A stretch of DNA of 64,000 nucleotides from an uncultured Eubacteriales bacterium (GTDB taxonomy: Bacteria > Bacillota > Clostridia > Lachnospirales > Lachnospiraceae): NCBI GenBank assembly GCA_900316755.1, contig ONED01000001.1:1-64000 (forward strand). Direction: 5' to 3'. This document shows positions 42,522 to 52,470 of this stretch, piece after piece (position 1 is the first letter of the stretch; the number at the start of each line of letters is the position of its first letter). The position numbers and the translations under genes were made by a program. The notes under the pieces were generated by a model. That model was given only the letters and a program-made list of their open reading frames with translations. It was not told where the DNA came from and ran no database searches.

Positions 42522-43436
42522 TTATAACACAATTTTGATATAGGACAATGCTAACAGGCTGGTTACCGCTGCGGTAATCAGCTTTTCTAATGTATAGAAT
42601 ACAATGGATAGTTTTGTGCCGCCAAGCATTGCCTTGGTCTGTGCTATTGCGCAGATGCCGCCAAAGGACGAGAGGGCAAGAACCAGTGTGTAGGAAGCAT
42701 AGATGTTCGAAATCGATGATAAGATACAGGGGATTCCGTTTGTAATTTCAAGGAGTGAGAAAATGACCGCAGACGGAAGCCGTTTTCCAAAGGAAAACAG
42801 GATGGAAAACAGAATAATATATCCACCGATTTTTGTAATGGTTTCAAACGCATTCAGAATGCCGTGGTCTAATATATCGAAAGTGAAGAAAAGTGGTTTT
42901 TCCTGTGTTTTGCAGAATGCAGTCTGCCGCGGCCGGATATGATACCATCTGCGAAAAATAAAACTGCATAAAACAGGTGACAGATAAAGAATGAGCAGAG
43001 TGGGGAACATCAGCGTTTCCTCTTTTAGATTCTGCATCACAATGTATCCTGTGATAAACGCAGGACTTGTATTATTGCAGAAGGAGAGGAGATATTTTCC
43101 TTCTGTGAGGGTAATTCGATTTGTTTTTACCATATCCGCGGTTACCTTCGCTCCCACCGGATATCCGCAAAGGAACCCTGCAAGGACGGCAAAGCTCCCA
43201 TTCGGGGATACACAAAAAAGTCTCTGAAAAAGAGGCCCGCAGAGGCGTGAAATATAGAAAATTGAGTTTGTAGAAATCAAAAGGTTGGTTGCAATCAAAA
43301 AAGGCAAAAGGGTGGGCAGCACGATTTGGAACCATAAAAGGAGACCCTCCCTAGCTCCGGTTAAGGTTTCTTTCGGAAAGCACAGCATCAGGAAAAAAAA
43401 GGCGATGCTTGCGATTGCATAGAGAATCTGTTTCAT
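42522..43436 (-). CDS. ylbJ: Sporulation integral membrane protein YlbJ
   Basis: A 304-residue protein with about eight helices and nucleoside-recognition (Gate) domains. The N-terminal half has FQIVLPTLLPFLIATNLLI and GFLCGYPVGAKVTADMV with FCNNTSPAFITGYIV; the second half repeats the fold (ALSSFGGICAIAQTKAML). In Bacillus YlbJ is made in the mother cell under sigma-E and is needed for normal spore coat/cortex. Here it lies next to rsmD-coaD as in Bacillus and has a sigma-E-like promoter. It runs opposite to the coaD operon and converges with it. Confidence 0.9.
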   Translation of the reverse strand: MKQILYAIASIAFFFLMLCFPKETLTGAREGLLLWFQIVLPTLLPFLIATNLLISTNSIFYISRLCGPLFQRLFCVSPNGSFAVLAGFLCGYPVGAKVTADMVKTNRITLTEGKYLLSFCNNTSPAFITGYIVMQNLKEETLMFPTLLILYLSPVLCSFIFRRWYHIRPRQTAFCKTQEKPLFFTFDILDHGILNAFETITKIGGYIILFSILFSFGKRLPSAVIFSLLEITNGIPCILSSISNIYASYTLVLALSSFGGICAIAQTKAMLGGTKLSIVFYTLEKLITAAVTSLLALSYIKIVL

Positions 43437-43462
43437 GAAAAGGGCTCCTTTATGTTTTGTAA

Positions 43463-43491
43463 ATTATATGGCGGAAGGAAGAAAGTTATGC
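43463..43491 (-). promoter_or_regulatory. Sigma-E-like sporulation promoter of ylbJ
   Basis: On the reverse strand GCATAAC (43485-43491), with ATA followed by 16 bases, precedes CATATAAT (43463-43470), 27 bases before the start codon. Element sequences and spacing equal those upstream of the D,D-carboxypeptidase at 2663-2691. Confidence 0.55.
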
Positions 43492-43525
43492 GACGCAGCA
43501 TATAGTAAAACAAAAAAGGAATTTT

Positions 43526-44380
43526 ATGAAACGAAAGCAGTTACATAATCTCATTCTTTTAGTCTTTTTCGCGGCACTGTTTACCGAATTGTGGATGAGC
43601 AAACTCATTTCAGACAGCAGACTAAAACGACTGTCCGAGGACACGGTGCAAACGCAGGAGTACCGGGCGCAGGAAATTAGTGAGGAACTGCTCCTTTCTA
43701 TCCGGGAAGAAAAGAATCCATCTATGGAAGCAGGGCTATACTTGCTGGAGAGTAAATTCGGATATCAGACGTTTCCCCATCCTTTTTCAAAAAAAACCTT
43801 TGCAAACTTGAAAGACAGATGGAAAAACCAGAAAGGATGGGAAACCTACCAGACTTATACAAAAGCAATTTGGGATGACCTTATGTATTTTCCGATACCG
43901 GAATCGACTACGGACAAAAAAATGACAGTAACATTTACTGACAGTTGGATGTCTGAAAGAACCTATGGAGGAAAAAGAGGACATGAGGGAACGGATATCA
44001 TGGCAACCTGCAATGTGACCGGAATTTACCCGATTGTCAGTATGACCGATGGAATTGTGAGAAGCAAGGGATGGCTGGAAAAAGGGGGATACCGCATTGG
44101 AATTGAAGCCCCACTCGGCGCTTATTTTTATTATGCACATTTAGATTCTTATGCCAATATCGAGATTGGAGATAAAATCCGGGCAGGGGAGCTTCTCGGA
44201 TTTATGGGGAACACCGGATACGGAGAGGAGGGAACTGCCGGGAAATTTCCGGTGCACCTGCACGTTGGTGTCTATATCTATCCAAAGGAGCAGGAGACGA
44301 GCGTGAATCCTTACTGGCTGCTGCGATATTTGGAAAATCGGAAAGTAAAATGTGCGTATTCCTATGGAGATATCAAATAA
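43526..44380 (+). CDS. M23 family (LytM) peptidase, membrane-anchored
   Basis: A 284-residue protein with an N-terminal helix (NLILLVFFAALFTELWM), a linker region and a C-terminal LytM domain. The zinc ligands are present: HEGTD (first His and Asp) and HLHVG (last His), with AHLDSYANIEIGDKI and GNTGYGEEG between. It should cleave peptidoglycan cross-bridges outside the membrane, or act as a sporulation engulfment protein of the SpoIIQ type. It is divergent from ylbJ, which makes a sporulation role possible but unproven. No clear promoter is seen in the 89-base gap on this strand. Confidence 0.8.
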   Translation: MKRKQLHNLILLVFFAALFTELWMSKLISDSRLKRLSEDTVQTQEYRAQEISEELLLSIREEKNPSMEAGLYLLESKFGYQTFPHPFSKKTFANLKDRWKNQKGWETYQTYTKAIWDDLMYFPIPESTTDKKMTVTFTDSWMSERTYGGKRGHEGTDIMATCNVTGIYPIVSMTDGIVRSKGWLEKGGYRIGIEAPLGAYFYYAHLDSYANIEIGDKIRAGELLGFMGNTGYGEEGTAGKFPVHLHVGVYIYPKEQETSVNPYWLLRYLENRKVKCAYSYGDIK

Positions 44381-44426
44381 ATTGTGGTATACTAAAAAAT
44401 AGTGCGGATTAGGGGAGGCAAGTCAG

Positions 44427-45812
44427 ATGGATTTACCGGAAAAATTTGTAAAAAAAATGCAAGGTCTTTTAGGAACAGAATTTGAAGATTATATCAAATG
44501 TTATGACGAAAAAAGATTCTATGGACTTCGTGTCAACACGAAAAAAATCAGTGTAGAAGCATTTCAGGCAATCTGCCCGTTTGCCATAGAACCTATTCCG
44601 TGGATTGAGAACGGATTTTACTATGACGGAGAGACGGTACAGGCAGCCAAGCACCCTTACTATTATGCCGGATTATATTACCTGCAGGAGCCGAGTGCTA
44701 TGACTCCGGCAAATCGTCTTCCGATAGAGCCGGGGGATAAGGTGCTGGATATTTGTGCGGCGCCGGGCGGAAAGGCCACAGAGCTTGGAGCAAAGCTTCA
44801 GGGAAAAGGGGTTCTGGTTGCCAATGACATCAGTAACTCCAGGGCGAAAGGTCTGCTTAAAAATATCGAAGTGTTTGGAATTGGGAATGTGCTGGTACTC
44901 AGCGAAGAACCCGGGAAACTTACCGAATATTTTCCGGAATATTTTGACAAGATTTTAATCGATGCCCCCTGTTCCGGAGAAGGAATGTTCCGCAAGGATA
45001 AAAAAATGGTGAAAGCATGGGAGGAACACGGACCGGAATTTTTCGCAAAGCTTCAAAGAAATATTGTAACGCAGGCGGCCGCTATGCTAAAGCCGGGTGG
45101 GATGCTGCTTTATTCCACCTGTACCTTTGATCCGGAGGAAAATGAAGGCACGATTGCCTATCTTTTGCAGAAATTTCCGGAGTTTATCATAAAGGACATC
45201 ACTCCCTACGAAGGATTTTCCAGCGGAAAACCGGAGGTGACCGATTCCAAAGACGAAGCTTTTCGAAGGACGGTGCGCATCTGGCCCCACAGGATGCATG
45301 GAGAGGGACATTATCTGGCCCTGCTGCAAAAGGGAGAGCGCGTAGGGGAAATTCCGAAACCTTCTGTAAAGGGTCGTGCAAGAAAAGTACCGGAAGAGAT
45401 TCTTGCATTTTTTCAGGATGTGGACTGGGAAATGGATTGGAGCCGATTGGAACTGTACAGTGAAAAGGTATATTATATGCCGGAGTCGATTCCGGATGTG
45501 AAGGGACTTCGATTTTTGCGTACCGGCCTGTATCTTGGGGATTTAAAGAAGAACCGCTTTGAGCCGAGCCAGTCACTGGCAATGTGCCTTAAAAAAGAAG
45601 AGTATAAAAATACCGTGAATTTCTCTGCCGATGACGAACGCGTGGTGAAATATTTAAAAGGAGAGACGCTGGATGTGGATGGACTTGTGCCGGCGAAAGC
45701 AAAAGGATGGCAGCTTGTTCTGGTAGACGGATATCCTTTGGGATGGGGAAAGCTTTCCAACGGAACCTTAAAGAATAAATACCTGCCGGGATGGAGATGG
45801 CAGTCATCATGA
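44427..45812 (+). CDS. RsmB/RsmF-family rRNA m5C methyltransferase
   Basis: A 461-residue SAM-dependent cytosine-C5 methyltransferase. An N-terminal RNA-binding segment precedes the catalytic domain: YLQEPSAMTPA, VLDICAAPGGKATELGAKL, DAPCSGEGMFRK (catalytic Cys) and YSTCTFDPEENE (second Cys). A C-terminal PUA-like part ends in PLGWGKLSNGTLKNKYLPGWRW. The layout matches RsmF/YebU, which methylates 16S rRNA. The 3' end overlaps the next gene by four bases. Confidence 0.9.
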   Translation: MDLPEKFVKKMQGLLGTEFEDYIKCYDEKRFYGLRVNTKKISVEAFQAICPFAIEPIPWIENGFYYDGETVQAAKHPYYYAGLYYLQEPSAMTPANRLPIEPGDKVLDICAAPGGKATELGAKLQGKGVLVANDISNSRAKGLLKNIEVFGIGNVLVLSEEPGKLTEYFPEYFDKILIDAPCSGEGMFRKDKKMVKAWEEHGPEFFAKLQRNIVTQAAAMLKPGGMLLYSTCTFDPEENEGTIAYLLQKFPEFIIKDITPYEGFSSGKPEVTDSKDEAFRRTVRIWPHRMHGEGHYLALLQKGERVGEIPKPSVKGRARKVPEEILAFFQDVDWEMDWSRLELYSEKVYYMPESIPDVKGLRFLRTGLYLGDLKKNRFEPSQSLAMCLKKEEYKNTVNFSADDERVVKYLKGETLDVDGLVPAKAKGWQLVLVDGYPLGWGKLSNGTLKNKYLPGWRWQSS

Positions 45813-46513
45813 TGAGGCTGGATAAATTTTTGACAGAGATGGGAATCGGCACCCGCACGGAGGTTAAAAAATATATAAAGCAAGGGAAGGTCAAGGTAGA
45901 CGGAGAAACTGTGAAACTTCCGGAAACCAAGGTGGATGCAGGCCGGCAGGAGATTACTTATCTGGAGCATCCGGTGCAATATAAAGCATTTGAATATGTT
46001 ATGTTAAATAAGCCTGCGGGCGTTGTTTCCGCCACAACGGATGCCAGAGAGAAGACGGTGCTGGACTTGATTTCTGAGAAAAAGCGGAAAGATTTATTTC
46101 CGGTGGGACGTCTGGATAAAGATACGGAAGGTCTGCTTTTGATTACCAATGACGGAGAACTGGCACACCGTCTGCTTGCACCGAAAAAACATGTGGACAA
46201 GGTATATTATGCGAAAGTAAAGGGAGTTGTAACGGAGAAGGACATAGTCGCATTTGCAGAAGGAATTTCGATTGGGCAGGGGGAAACTGCGAAGCCTGCT
46301 GTGCTTGAAATTTTAGTCTCCGATGTGCTCTCAGAGATACGGTTAACCATACAGGAGGGAAAATTCCATCAGGTAAAGCGGATGTTTGCAGCCGTGGGAA
46401 AAGAAGTGGTTTATTTAAAACGGCTTTCCATGGGAAGTCTGATTTTAGATGAAAGCTTACGCCCCGGAGAATACCGTCCACTTACAAAGGAGGAACGAGA
46501 AAGATTATGTTAG
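45809..46513 (+). CDS. RsuA-family pseudouridine synthase
   Basis: A 234-residue protein with an N-terminal S4 RNA-binding domain (MRLDKFLTEMGIGTRTEVKKYIKQGKVKVDG) and an RsuA/RluB-type synthase domain. VMLNKPAGVVSAT, the catalytic FPVGRLDKDTEGLLLITNDG (Asp) and EGKFHQVKRMFAAVG are visible. It isomerises a uridine in rRNA. Two adjacent ATG codons (45809 and 45812) follow GGAGATGG; I take the first. The open frame continues upstream to 45791 inside the methyltransferase gene. Confidence 0.9.
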   Translation: MMRLDKFLTEMGIGTRTEVKKYIKQGKVKVDGETVKLPETKVDAGRQEITYLEHPVQYKAFEYVMLNKPAGVVSATTDAREKTVLDLISEKKRKDLFPVGRLDKDTEGLLLITNDGELAHRLLAPKKHVDKVYYAKVKGVVTEKDIVAFAEGISIGQGETAKPAVLEILVSDVLSEIRLTIQEGKFHQVKRMFAAVGKEVVYLKRLSMGSLILDESLRPGEYRPLTKEERERLC

Positions 46514-47175
46514 AAAATATAGAAGCGATTATTTTTGATGTAGATGGAACACTCATTGACTCCATGTGGATTTGGAGTGATATCGACGATTTGTTTTTGG
46601 AAAAATATCATCTGACCCAGCCCGAGCATTTTCATAAGGGCATGGAAGGGATGAGCTATTCGGAGACAGCACAGTATTTCCTGGATGTATTCCCGACACT
46701 TCCCCATACAAGGGAAGAACTGGAGCAGGAATGGTATAAGATGGCATATGAGATTTATACCACTCAGATTCCGTTAAAAAAAGGAGCATATGATTTTATC
46801 AAAGAAATGTATGAACGGGGAATCAAGCTGGGGATTGCCACCAGCAATAACCGGGAGCTGGCGGAAGGAACGCTTTCTCACAATCAAGTGTTACCCTATT
46901 TTAGCTCCATCTGGACTTCCGGTGAAGCCAAGGCAGGAAAACCGAATCCGGCAGTTTACCTTCGTGTAGCGGAATCCTTACACACAGACCCTTCGAAATG
47001 TCTGGTGTTTGAAGATGTGCCAAATGGAATTCTGGCAGGAAAAAATGCAGGTATGAAGGTCTGCGCCGTAGATGACCCATTTTCCAGACCGCAGGAAGAT
47101 AAAAAACGGGAACTGGCAGATTATTATATCATGGATTATGAGGATATCAAAAATAACACCTATGAGGTATTATAA
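46507..47175 (+). CDS. HAD-superfamily phosphatase (beta-phosphoglucomutase-like)
   Basis: A 222-residue HAD hydrolase, subfamily with helical cap. It has the nucleophile motif IIFDVDGTLIDS, motif II IATSNN, motif III lysine in KAGKPNP and motif IV VFEDVPNGILAG. Relatives hydrolyse sugar phosphates or pyrophosphate; the substrate here is not evident. It overlaps the previous gene by 7 bases and abuts the next with no gap, so it is in the same operon. Confidence 0.88.
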   Translation: MLENIEAIIFDVDGTLIDSMWIWSDIDDLFLEKYHLTQPEHFHKGMEGMSYSETAQYFLDVFPTLPHTREELEQEWYKMAYEIYTTQIPLKKGAYDFIKEMYERGIKLGIATSNNRELAEGTLSHNQVLPYFSSIWTSGEAKAGKPNPAVYLRVAESLHTDPSKCLVFEDVPNGILAGKNAGMKVCAVDDPFSRPQEDKKRELADYYIMDYEDIKNNTYEVL

Positions 47176-49107
47176 ATGACACAGGAGTTTTTACCAATTT
47201 GCAGAGAGGATATGGAAAAGCGGGGCTTAAAGCAGCTTGATTTTGTCTATGTGAGCGGAGACGCTTATGTGGACCATCCTTCTTTCGGTCATGCCATTAT
47301 CACCCGGATTCTGGAATCCCATGGCTATAAAGTGGGAATCATTGCCCAGCCGGACTGGAAAAATGCGGAAAGTATTTCCGTTTTTGGAGAGCCAAGACTT
47401 GGGTTTCTAGTATCAGCAGGAAATATGGATTCCATGGTAAATCATTATTCCGTTTCTAAAAAAAGACGGGAAAAAGACGCGTTTACGCCCGGCGGCATCA
47501 TGGGTAAAAGACCGGATTATGCAACGATTGTATATTGTAATTTGATTCGCCGGACCTATAAAAAGACACCGATTATCATTGGCGGGATTGAAGCGAGTTT
47601 AAGACGCATGGCACATTACGATTATTGGTCCGACAAATTAAAGCGTTCCATTCTTTTGGATTCCGGGGCAGACATCCTTTCCTACGGGATGGGAGAGCGC
47701 TCTATTGTAGAGATTGCAGAAGCATTAGGCAGCGGACTGGCGGTATCGGATATCACGTATATTGACGGAACTGTGGTAAAGGTAAAGTCGCCGGATTCTG
47801 TTTACGATGCGCTGATGCTTCCGTCATGGGAAGAATTAAATGCAGATAAGTTAAACTATGCGAAAAGCTTTTATACCCAATATTGTAATACGGATCCATT
47901 TACCTCAAAACGTCTTGTAGAGCCCTATTCGGAGCATCTGTATGTGGTGCAGAATCCACCCTCCAAGCCACTGACCCAGTCGGAGATGGATCATGTATAT
48001 GCACTTCCTTATAGGAGAACGTATCACCCTTCTTACGAAGAGGCCGGCGGGGTACCGGCAATCGAGGAAGTCAAATACAGTCTCATCAGCAACCGGGGAT
48101 GTTTCGGAGGCTGCAGCTTCTGTGCACTGACGTTCCATCAGGGAAGAATCATTCAGACCAGAAGCCACGAATCCTTAATTGCAGAAGCAAAGCAGTTTAT
48201 CTGGGACAAGGATTTTAAAGGATATATTCATGATGTGGGAGGACCGACCGCCAATTTTCGGAATCCCTCCTGCGACAAACAGCTTACGAAGGGAGTCTGC
48301 AAGAACAGACAATGTCTGTTCCCCACACCCTGTAAGAACCTTAGGGTAGACCATAAGGATTATCTGAAACTGCTGCGAAAACTGCGGGAACTTCCAAACG
48401 TAAAGAAGGTATTTATCCGTTCCGGCATCCGGTTTGACTATCTGATGGCAGATAGGGATGATACTTTTTTCCGGGAGCTTTGTGAGTACCATATCAGCGG
48501 ACAGTTAAAGGTGGCACCGGAACACGTTGCCGACCCGGTCCTTCAGATGATGGGCAAACCAAAAAACAGCGTATATCAGGCATTTGCGAAGAAATATAAA
48601 CAGATTAATGAAAAGATTGGAAAAAAGCAATTTTTGGTTCCCTATCTGATGTCATCTCATCCGGGTTCTACGATGAAGGAAGCCATCGCACTGGCGGAGT
48701 ATTTGAGAGACCTTGGGTACATGCCGGAACAGGTACAGGATTTTTATCCGACACCATCAACGATTTCCACCTGTATGTATTACACGGGTGTGGATCCGCG
48801 AACCATGAAATCGGTTTATGTGCCGAAAAATCCTCATGAAAAAGCCATGCAGCGGGCTCTGATTCAATACCGGAATCCAAAGAACTATGATCTGGTGCTG
48901 GAGGCCTTGAAATCGGCTGACAGAATGGATTTGGTGGGATTTGAGAAGCACTGTCTCATTCGCCCACGGCAGGGAAAAAAGGTTGCTTTTGCAAAGACAC
49001 CGGTTAAGAATGCCGACAGACAAAAGAGCGTGCAAAAGAAAAAGACGATTCGTAACGTTCACAAGAAAAAGAAGGCAGAAAACAGAAAGGACAGAACAGG
49101 AAGATGA
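47176..49107 (+). CDS. YgiQ family radical SAM protein
   Basis: A 643-residue protein with an N-terminal extension typical of YgiQ ([21 protein letters not shown]), then the radical SAM domain with [23 protein letters not shown], which gives the CxxxCxxC cluster. [23 protein letters not shown] and [17 protein letters not shown] follow. It ends in a very basic lysine/arginine tail of about 50 residues that could bind nucleic acid. The reaction of the family is unknown. It overlaps the next gene by four bases. Confidence 0.9.
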   Translation: MTQEFLPICREDMEKRGLKQLDFVYVSGDAYVDHPSFGHAIITRILESHGYKVGIIAQPDWKNAESISVFGEPRLGFLVSAGNMDSMVNHYSVSKKRREKDAFTPGGIMGKRPDYATIVYCNLIRRTYKKTPIIIGGIEASLRRMAHYDYWSDKLKRSILLDSGADILSYGMGERSIVEIAEALGSGLAVSDITYIDGTVVKVKSPDSVYDALMLPSWEELNADKLNYAKSFYTQYCNTDPFTSKRLVEPYSEHLYVVQNPPSKPLTQSEMDHVYALPYRRTYHPSYEEAGGVPAIEEVKYSLISNRGCFGGCSFCALTFHQGRIIQTRSHESLIAEAKQFIWDKDFKGYIHDVGGPTANFRNPSCDKQLTKGVCKNRQCLFPTPCKNLRVDHKDYLKLLRKLRELPNVKKVFIRSGIRFDYLMADRDDTFFRELCEYHISGQLKVAPEHVADPVLQMMGKPKNSVYQAFAKKYKQINEKIGKKQFLVPYLMSSHPGSTMKEAIALAEYLRDLGYMPEQVQDFYPTPSTISTCMYYTGVDPRTMKSVYVPKNPHEKAMQRALIQYRNPKNYDLVLEALKSADRMDLVGFEKHCLIRPRQGKKVAFAKTPVKNADRQKSVQKKKTIRNVHKKKKAENRKDRTGR

Positions 49108-49679
49108 AACTAAAAAAGGGCGATGCCGGATATATTCGGAAACACAAGAGAAATACTATTTGGAAAACGATTCTGGAATTTGGGATTGTTGTTTGTTTAC
49201 TGGTTCTTGGAATTCTGGAAACGGAAACCCGACTAAATTTATTGACTCTGGTTGCAGTACTTGGATGTCTTCCGGCTTCTAAGGCACTGGTAGAAGTGAT
49301 TATGATTTTTCCACATCACTCTATTCCGAAAGAAGTGGCAGAGGAAATCAAAGAAAAAACACAAGCTTTGACGGTTGCCTATGATCTGGTGCTTACCAGC
49401 GAAAAACATATTATGCCGATAGACTGCATTGTCATCTCGGACAATACCATCTGCGGCTATACTTCCAGCCGGAAAACAGATGTTGCCTTTGCAGCAAAGC
49501 ATATCAAACAGATGTTATATGCAAATCAGTATACCAAGGTATCGGTTAAGATTTTTGATAATTACGCGGCATTTTTATCACGTGCAGAGGGAATGGACAA
49601 TATTGCGACTGTGGAAAAGGAAGATACATCAAAGAAGGAAGAATCCATCAAACGGGTTATTTTAAATCTTTCATTGTAG
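49104..49679 (+). CDS. Hypothetical membrane protein
   Basis: A 191-residue protein with two adjacent helices near the N-terminus (about [16 protein letters not shown] and [21 protein letters not shown]) and a ~120-residue cytoplasmic domain with no motif I can name ([28 protein letters not shown]). It is translationally coupled to the YgiQ gene by an ATGA-type overlap and followed by a pseudouridine synthase gene, so it belongs to this RNA-modification run. Function unknown. Confidence 0.7.
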   Translation: MKLKKGDAGYIRKHKRNTIWKTILEFGIVVCLLVLGILETETRLNLLTLVAVLGCLPASKALVEVIMIFPHHSIPKEVAEEIKEKTQALTVAYDLVLTSEKHIMPIDCIVISDNTICGYTSSRKTDVAFAAKHIKQMLYANQYTKVSVKIFDNYAAFLSRAEGMDNIATVEKEDTSKKEESIKRVILNLSL

Positions 49680-49689
49680 CGGAGGAACT

Positions 49690-50709
49690 ATGCAGGAAAT
49701 TCTGGTAACGGCAAACGAAGCAGGACAGCGCTTTGACAAGCTGCTGGCCAAATATCTGAATGAAGCACCAAAGAGCTTTCTTTATAAGATGCTTCGGAAA
49801 AAGAACATTGTGCTGAATGGGAAAAAAGCAGCCGGAAATGAAAAACTGGAAATCGGAGACCGCATTCAATTGTTTTTATCCGATGATACCATAGAAAAAT
49901 TTTCCAAAATACAAATAAAACGTACCACACAAAACTTGAATTTCATTTACGAAGATGATAATATTCTAATGGTAAATAAACCGGTTGGGATGCTTTCCCA
50001 AAAGGCGGAAGATACGGATGAATCTCTGGTAGAACATATCATTACCTATTTGCTTCAATCCGGACAGATAACGGAAGAGTCTCTTCGAAAATTCAGACCT
50101 TCTGTATGCAATCGTCTGGACCGGAATACGAGTGGGATTGTAGTCGCAGGAAAAAGCCTTGCGGGACTTCAAGAAATGGGGGAGCTTTTTCGAACCCGCT
50201 CCCTAAAGAAATTTTACCGCTGTCTGGTTTTCGGAGAAGTCCGGGAAACGCAGCATATCAAGGAGTATCTAAAAAAGGATGAAAAAACGAACAAAGTGAC
50301 TGTTTTTTCGTCACCAAAAAAAAACAGCCTTCCGATTGAAACGGAGTATACCCCGCTTTGGTCAAACGCAGACTGCACATTCCTGGAAGTACACCTAATA
50401 ACAGGAAGAACCCACCAGATACGGGCGCATCTTGCATCTGTGGACCATCCGATTATCGGAGATTATAAATATGGAAACCGCAAAATCAATGACCGGTATC
50501 AGGAAAAATACGGACTGAAAAGTCAGCTTCTGCATGCATTCCGTCTGGAGCTGCCGGAGCTTTCCGGAACCTTGCATGCGGTCAGCCAAAAACAGTTTAT
50601 TGCACCGCTTCCGGAATTGTTTGAACGGATTTTAGAAGGAGAAACGCACAAAAATGGCAACATGGAATTCGAGAGGACTTCGGGGGTCTACTTTGGAAGA
50701 ATTCATTAA
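49690..50709 (+). CDS. RluA-family pseudouridine synthase
   Basis: A 339-residue synthase with an N-terminal S4 domain (RFDKLLAKYLNEAPKSFLYKMLRKKNIVLNGKK region) and an RluA/RluC-type catalytic domain: ILMVNKPVGMLSQK, CNRLDRNTSGIVV (catalytic Asp) and LITGRTHQIRAHLAS. It would modify 23S rRNA uridines, as RluC does. The last 56 bases are shared with recU in another frame. GGAGG precedes the ATG. Confidence 0.9.
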   Translation: MQEILVTANEAGQRFDKLLAKYLNEAPKSFLYKMLRKKNIVLNGKKAAGNEKLEIGDRIQLFLSDDTIEKFSKIQIKRTTQNLNFIYEDDNILMVNKPVGMLSQKAEDTDESLVEHIITYLLQSGQITEESLRKFRPSVCNRLDRNTSGIVVAGKSLAGLQEMGELFRTRSLKKFYRCLVFGEVRETQHIKEYLKKDEKTNKVTVFSSPKKNSLPIETEYTPLWSNADCTFLEVHLITGRTHQIRAHLASVDHPIIGDYKYGNRKINDRYQEKYGLKSQLLHAFRLELPELSGTLHAVSQKQFIAPLPELFERILEGETHKNGNMEFERTSGVYFGRIH

Positions 50710-51184
50710 TCGTACCAACGAGAAATACAGGGAACAGAATCTGGCATTGATTCAGAAAATACCGACTCCGATTACTCCGGTTAAGATTGATGAGGCACAC
50801 AGGCACATCACACTGGCGTACTTTGAACAGAAAAGTACAGTGGACTATATCGGTGCAGTGCAGGGAATCCCGGTGTGCTTTGACGCAAAGGAATGCAATA
50901 CGGACACGTTTCCGCTGCAGAATATCCATGAACATCAAATGTCTTTTATGGAGGCATTTGAAAAACAGGGAGGAATTTCCTTTTTTCTTATTTACTTTCG
51001 CGCCCGAAATGAGTTATACTACATGACATTACAGGAAGTGAAACTGTTTTGGGAACGTGCAAAAGAAGGCGGAAGGAAAAGTTTTCGTTATGAGGAACTG
51101 AATCCGGATTTTTTCATGCAGTTAAAAAATGGCTGTTTTGTGCCGTATCTGGAAGCAATCCAGAAGGATTTGGATAGAAGATAA
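50654..51184 (+). CDS. recU: Holliday junction resolvase RecU
   Basis: A 176-residue nuclease that resolves Holliday junctions in Firmicutes, doing the work of RuvC. Recognisable segments are WNSRGLRGSTLEEFINRTNEKYR, ALIQKIPTPITPVK, AYFEQKSTVDYIG (catalytic Asp), VCFDAKEC (acid-x-Lys active site) and FPLQNIHEHQMSFM with GGISFFLIYF. It begins inside rluA (56-base overlap). The presence of ruvAB and recU and absence of ruvC within the window fit the Gram-positive pathway. Confidence 0.9.
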   Translation: MATWNSRGLRGSTLEEFINRTNEKYREQNLALIQKIPTPITPVKIDEAHRHITLAYFEQKSTVDYIGAVQGIPVCFDAKECNTDTFPLQNIHEHQMSFMEAFEKQGGISFFLIYFRARNELYYMTLQEVKLFWERAKEGGRKSFRYEELNPDFFMQLKNGCFVPYLEAIQKDLDRR

Positions 51185-51200
51185 ATAGCAGGAGGAGCTT

Positions 51201-52454
51201 ATGAAACAACAAATGTTACATACACCGGAAGGGGTAAGAGATATTTACGGAATGGAATATAAAAAGAAACTGATTCTGGAAGAAAGACTGGAAAGGGTCT
51301 TACATCTTTACGGGTATCAGGACATCCAGACCCCAATGTTTGAATATTTTGACGTCTTTGGCAAAGAAATCGGTACCATTCCTTCCAGAGAGTTGTATAA
51401 ATTTTTTGATAAAGAGGGAAATACGCTGGTCTTACGACCGGACATCACTCCGTCGATTGCCCGGGTGGCGACGACCATATTTGAGACAGAACGGATGCCA
51501 ATCCGGCTGTGCTACAAAGGAGACACTTTTGTGAACCACCTAAGCTATAAGGGAAAGCTTCGGGAAAGCACCCAGCTTGGAGCCGAGCTTATCGGAGTGG
51601 ATTCTGTGGATGCCGATGCAGAGATGATTGCAATGGCGGTTTCCTGCCTGAAGGAAGCAGGACTTTCGGATTTTCAGATTCATATCGGAAACGTAGATTT
51701 CTTTGAGGGGTTGATGGAGGAAGCACAGCTTAACGAGGAGGAGGAACAGCGTCTTCGTGAGTTGATTAAAAACCGGAACTATTTCGGCGTGGATGAGCTT
51801 CTGGAAGGAAGACAGACGAAAGTAACAACCAAGACGGCGTTTCAGATTCTTCCGGAGCTGGTCGGCGGCATTGAGATTATGAAAGAGGCGAAAAAAATTG
51901 CGCTAAATTCGAAAATTCTGGAAGCGGCCAAACGGCTGGAGCGGATTTATGAGATTCTGGTTTCCTATGGAGTGGAAAATGACGTTACATTTGACCTGAG
52001 CATGAGCGGTACATACGGCTACTATACCGGAATCATTTTCCGGGGTTATACATACGGCACGGGCGATGCCATTGTCAAGGGCGGACGATACGATAATCTG
52101 CTTGGAAAATTTGGTAAGGAATCTCCGTCTGTCGGGTTTGTCATCGTTGTGGATGAACTTTTGAGTGCATTTAACCGACAGAAAATAGCAATTCCCTGCG
52201 AATGCAAAAATACGTTTATTTTATACGAGGAAGAACGGGCAGCGGAAGCTCTTTCTCTGGCGAAAGAATTTCGGAGCAGCGGAAAGCAAACCTCGCTTGC
52301 AAAAAAACAGACCGATAAGGATTTGGAAGCTTATATTGCCCATGCAAAACAGAATTTCTGTACCAGTATGCTTTATTTGAAGCAGGCAAACGAAATCGAG
52401 ATGATTCATCTGCCCACAGGCAAAAAGAAGAGCGTCACAAGGAAGATAAAGTAG
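51201..52454 (+). CDS. hisZ: ATP phosphoribosyltransferase regulatory subunit HisZ
   Basis: A 417-residue paralogue of histidyl-tRNA synthetase that lacks the tRNA-binding role and activates the short form of HisG. It has class II motifs (TPEGVRDIYG, LRPDITPSIARVA, GGRYDNLLGKFG) and a C-terminal part unlike the anticodon domain. The next gene is a 214-residue short HisG, which requires HisZ. It opens the histidine operon 16 bases after recU, behind AGGAGGAGC. Confidence 0.93.
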   Translation: MKQQMLHTPEGVRDIYGMEYKKKLILEERLERVLHLYGYQDIQTPMFEYFDVFGKEIGTIPSRELYKFFDKEGNTLVLRPDITPSIARVATTIFETERMPIRLCYKGDTFVNHLSYKGKLRESTQLGAELIGVDSVDADAEMIAMAVSCLKEAGLSDFQIHIGNVDFFEGLMEEAQLNEEEEQRLRELIKNRNYFGVDELLEGRQTKVTTKTAFQILPELVGGIEIMKEAKKIALNSKILEAAKRLERIYEILVSYGVENDVTFDLSMSGTYGYYTGIIFRGYTYGTGDAIVKGGRYDNLLGKFGKESPSVGFVIVVDELLSAFNRQKIAIPCECKNTFILYEEERAAEALSLAKEFRSSGKQTSLAKKQTDKDLEAYIAHAKQNFCTSMLYLKQANEIEMIHLPTGKKKSVTRKIK

Positions 52455-52470
52455 GGTGGAGGAAGCGAGT

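Noticed and set aside
41842..42522. 226-codon reverse-strand frame
   Set aside because: It covers the coiled-coil gene and the 54-codon ORF on the opposite strand. The repeated Cys/Ile/Leu content derives from the Ala/Gln coiled-coil codons read backwards, and there is no family match.
43497..43508. Second sigma-E-like site, CATATAGT, ahead of the M23 gene on the forward strand
   Set aside because: The -10-like sequence is suggestive, but no ATA-type -35 occurs 16 bases upstream.
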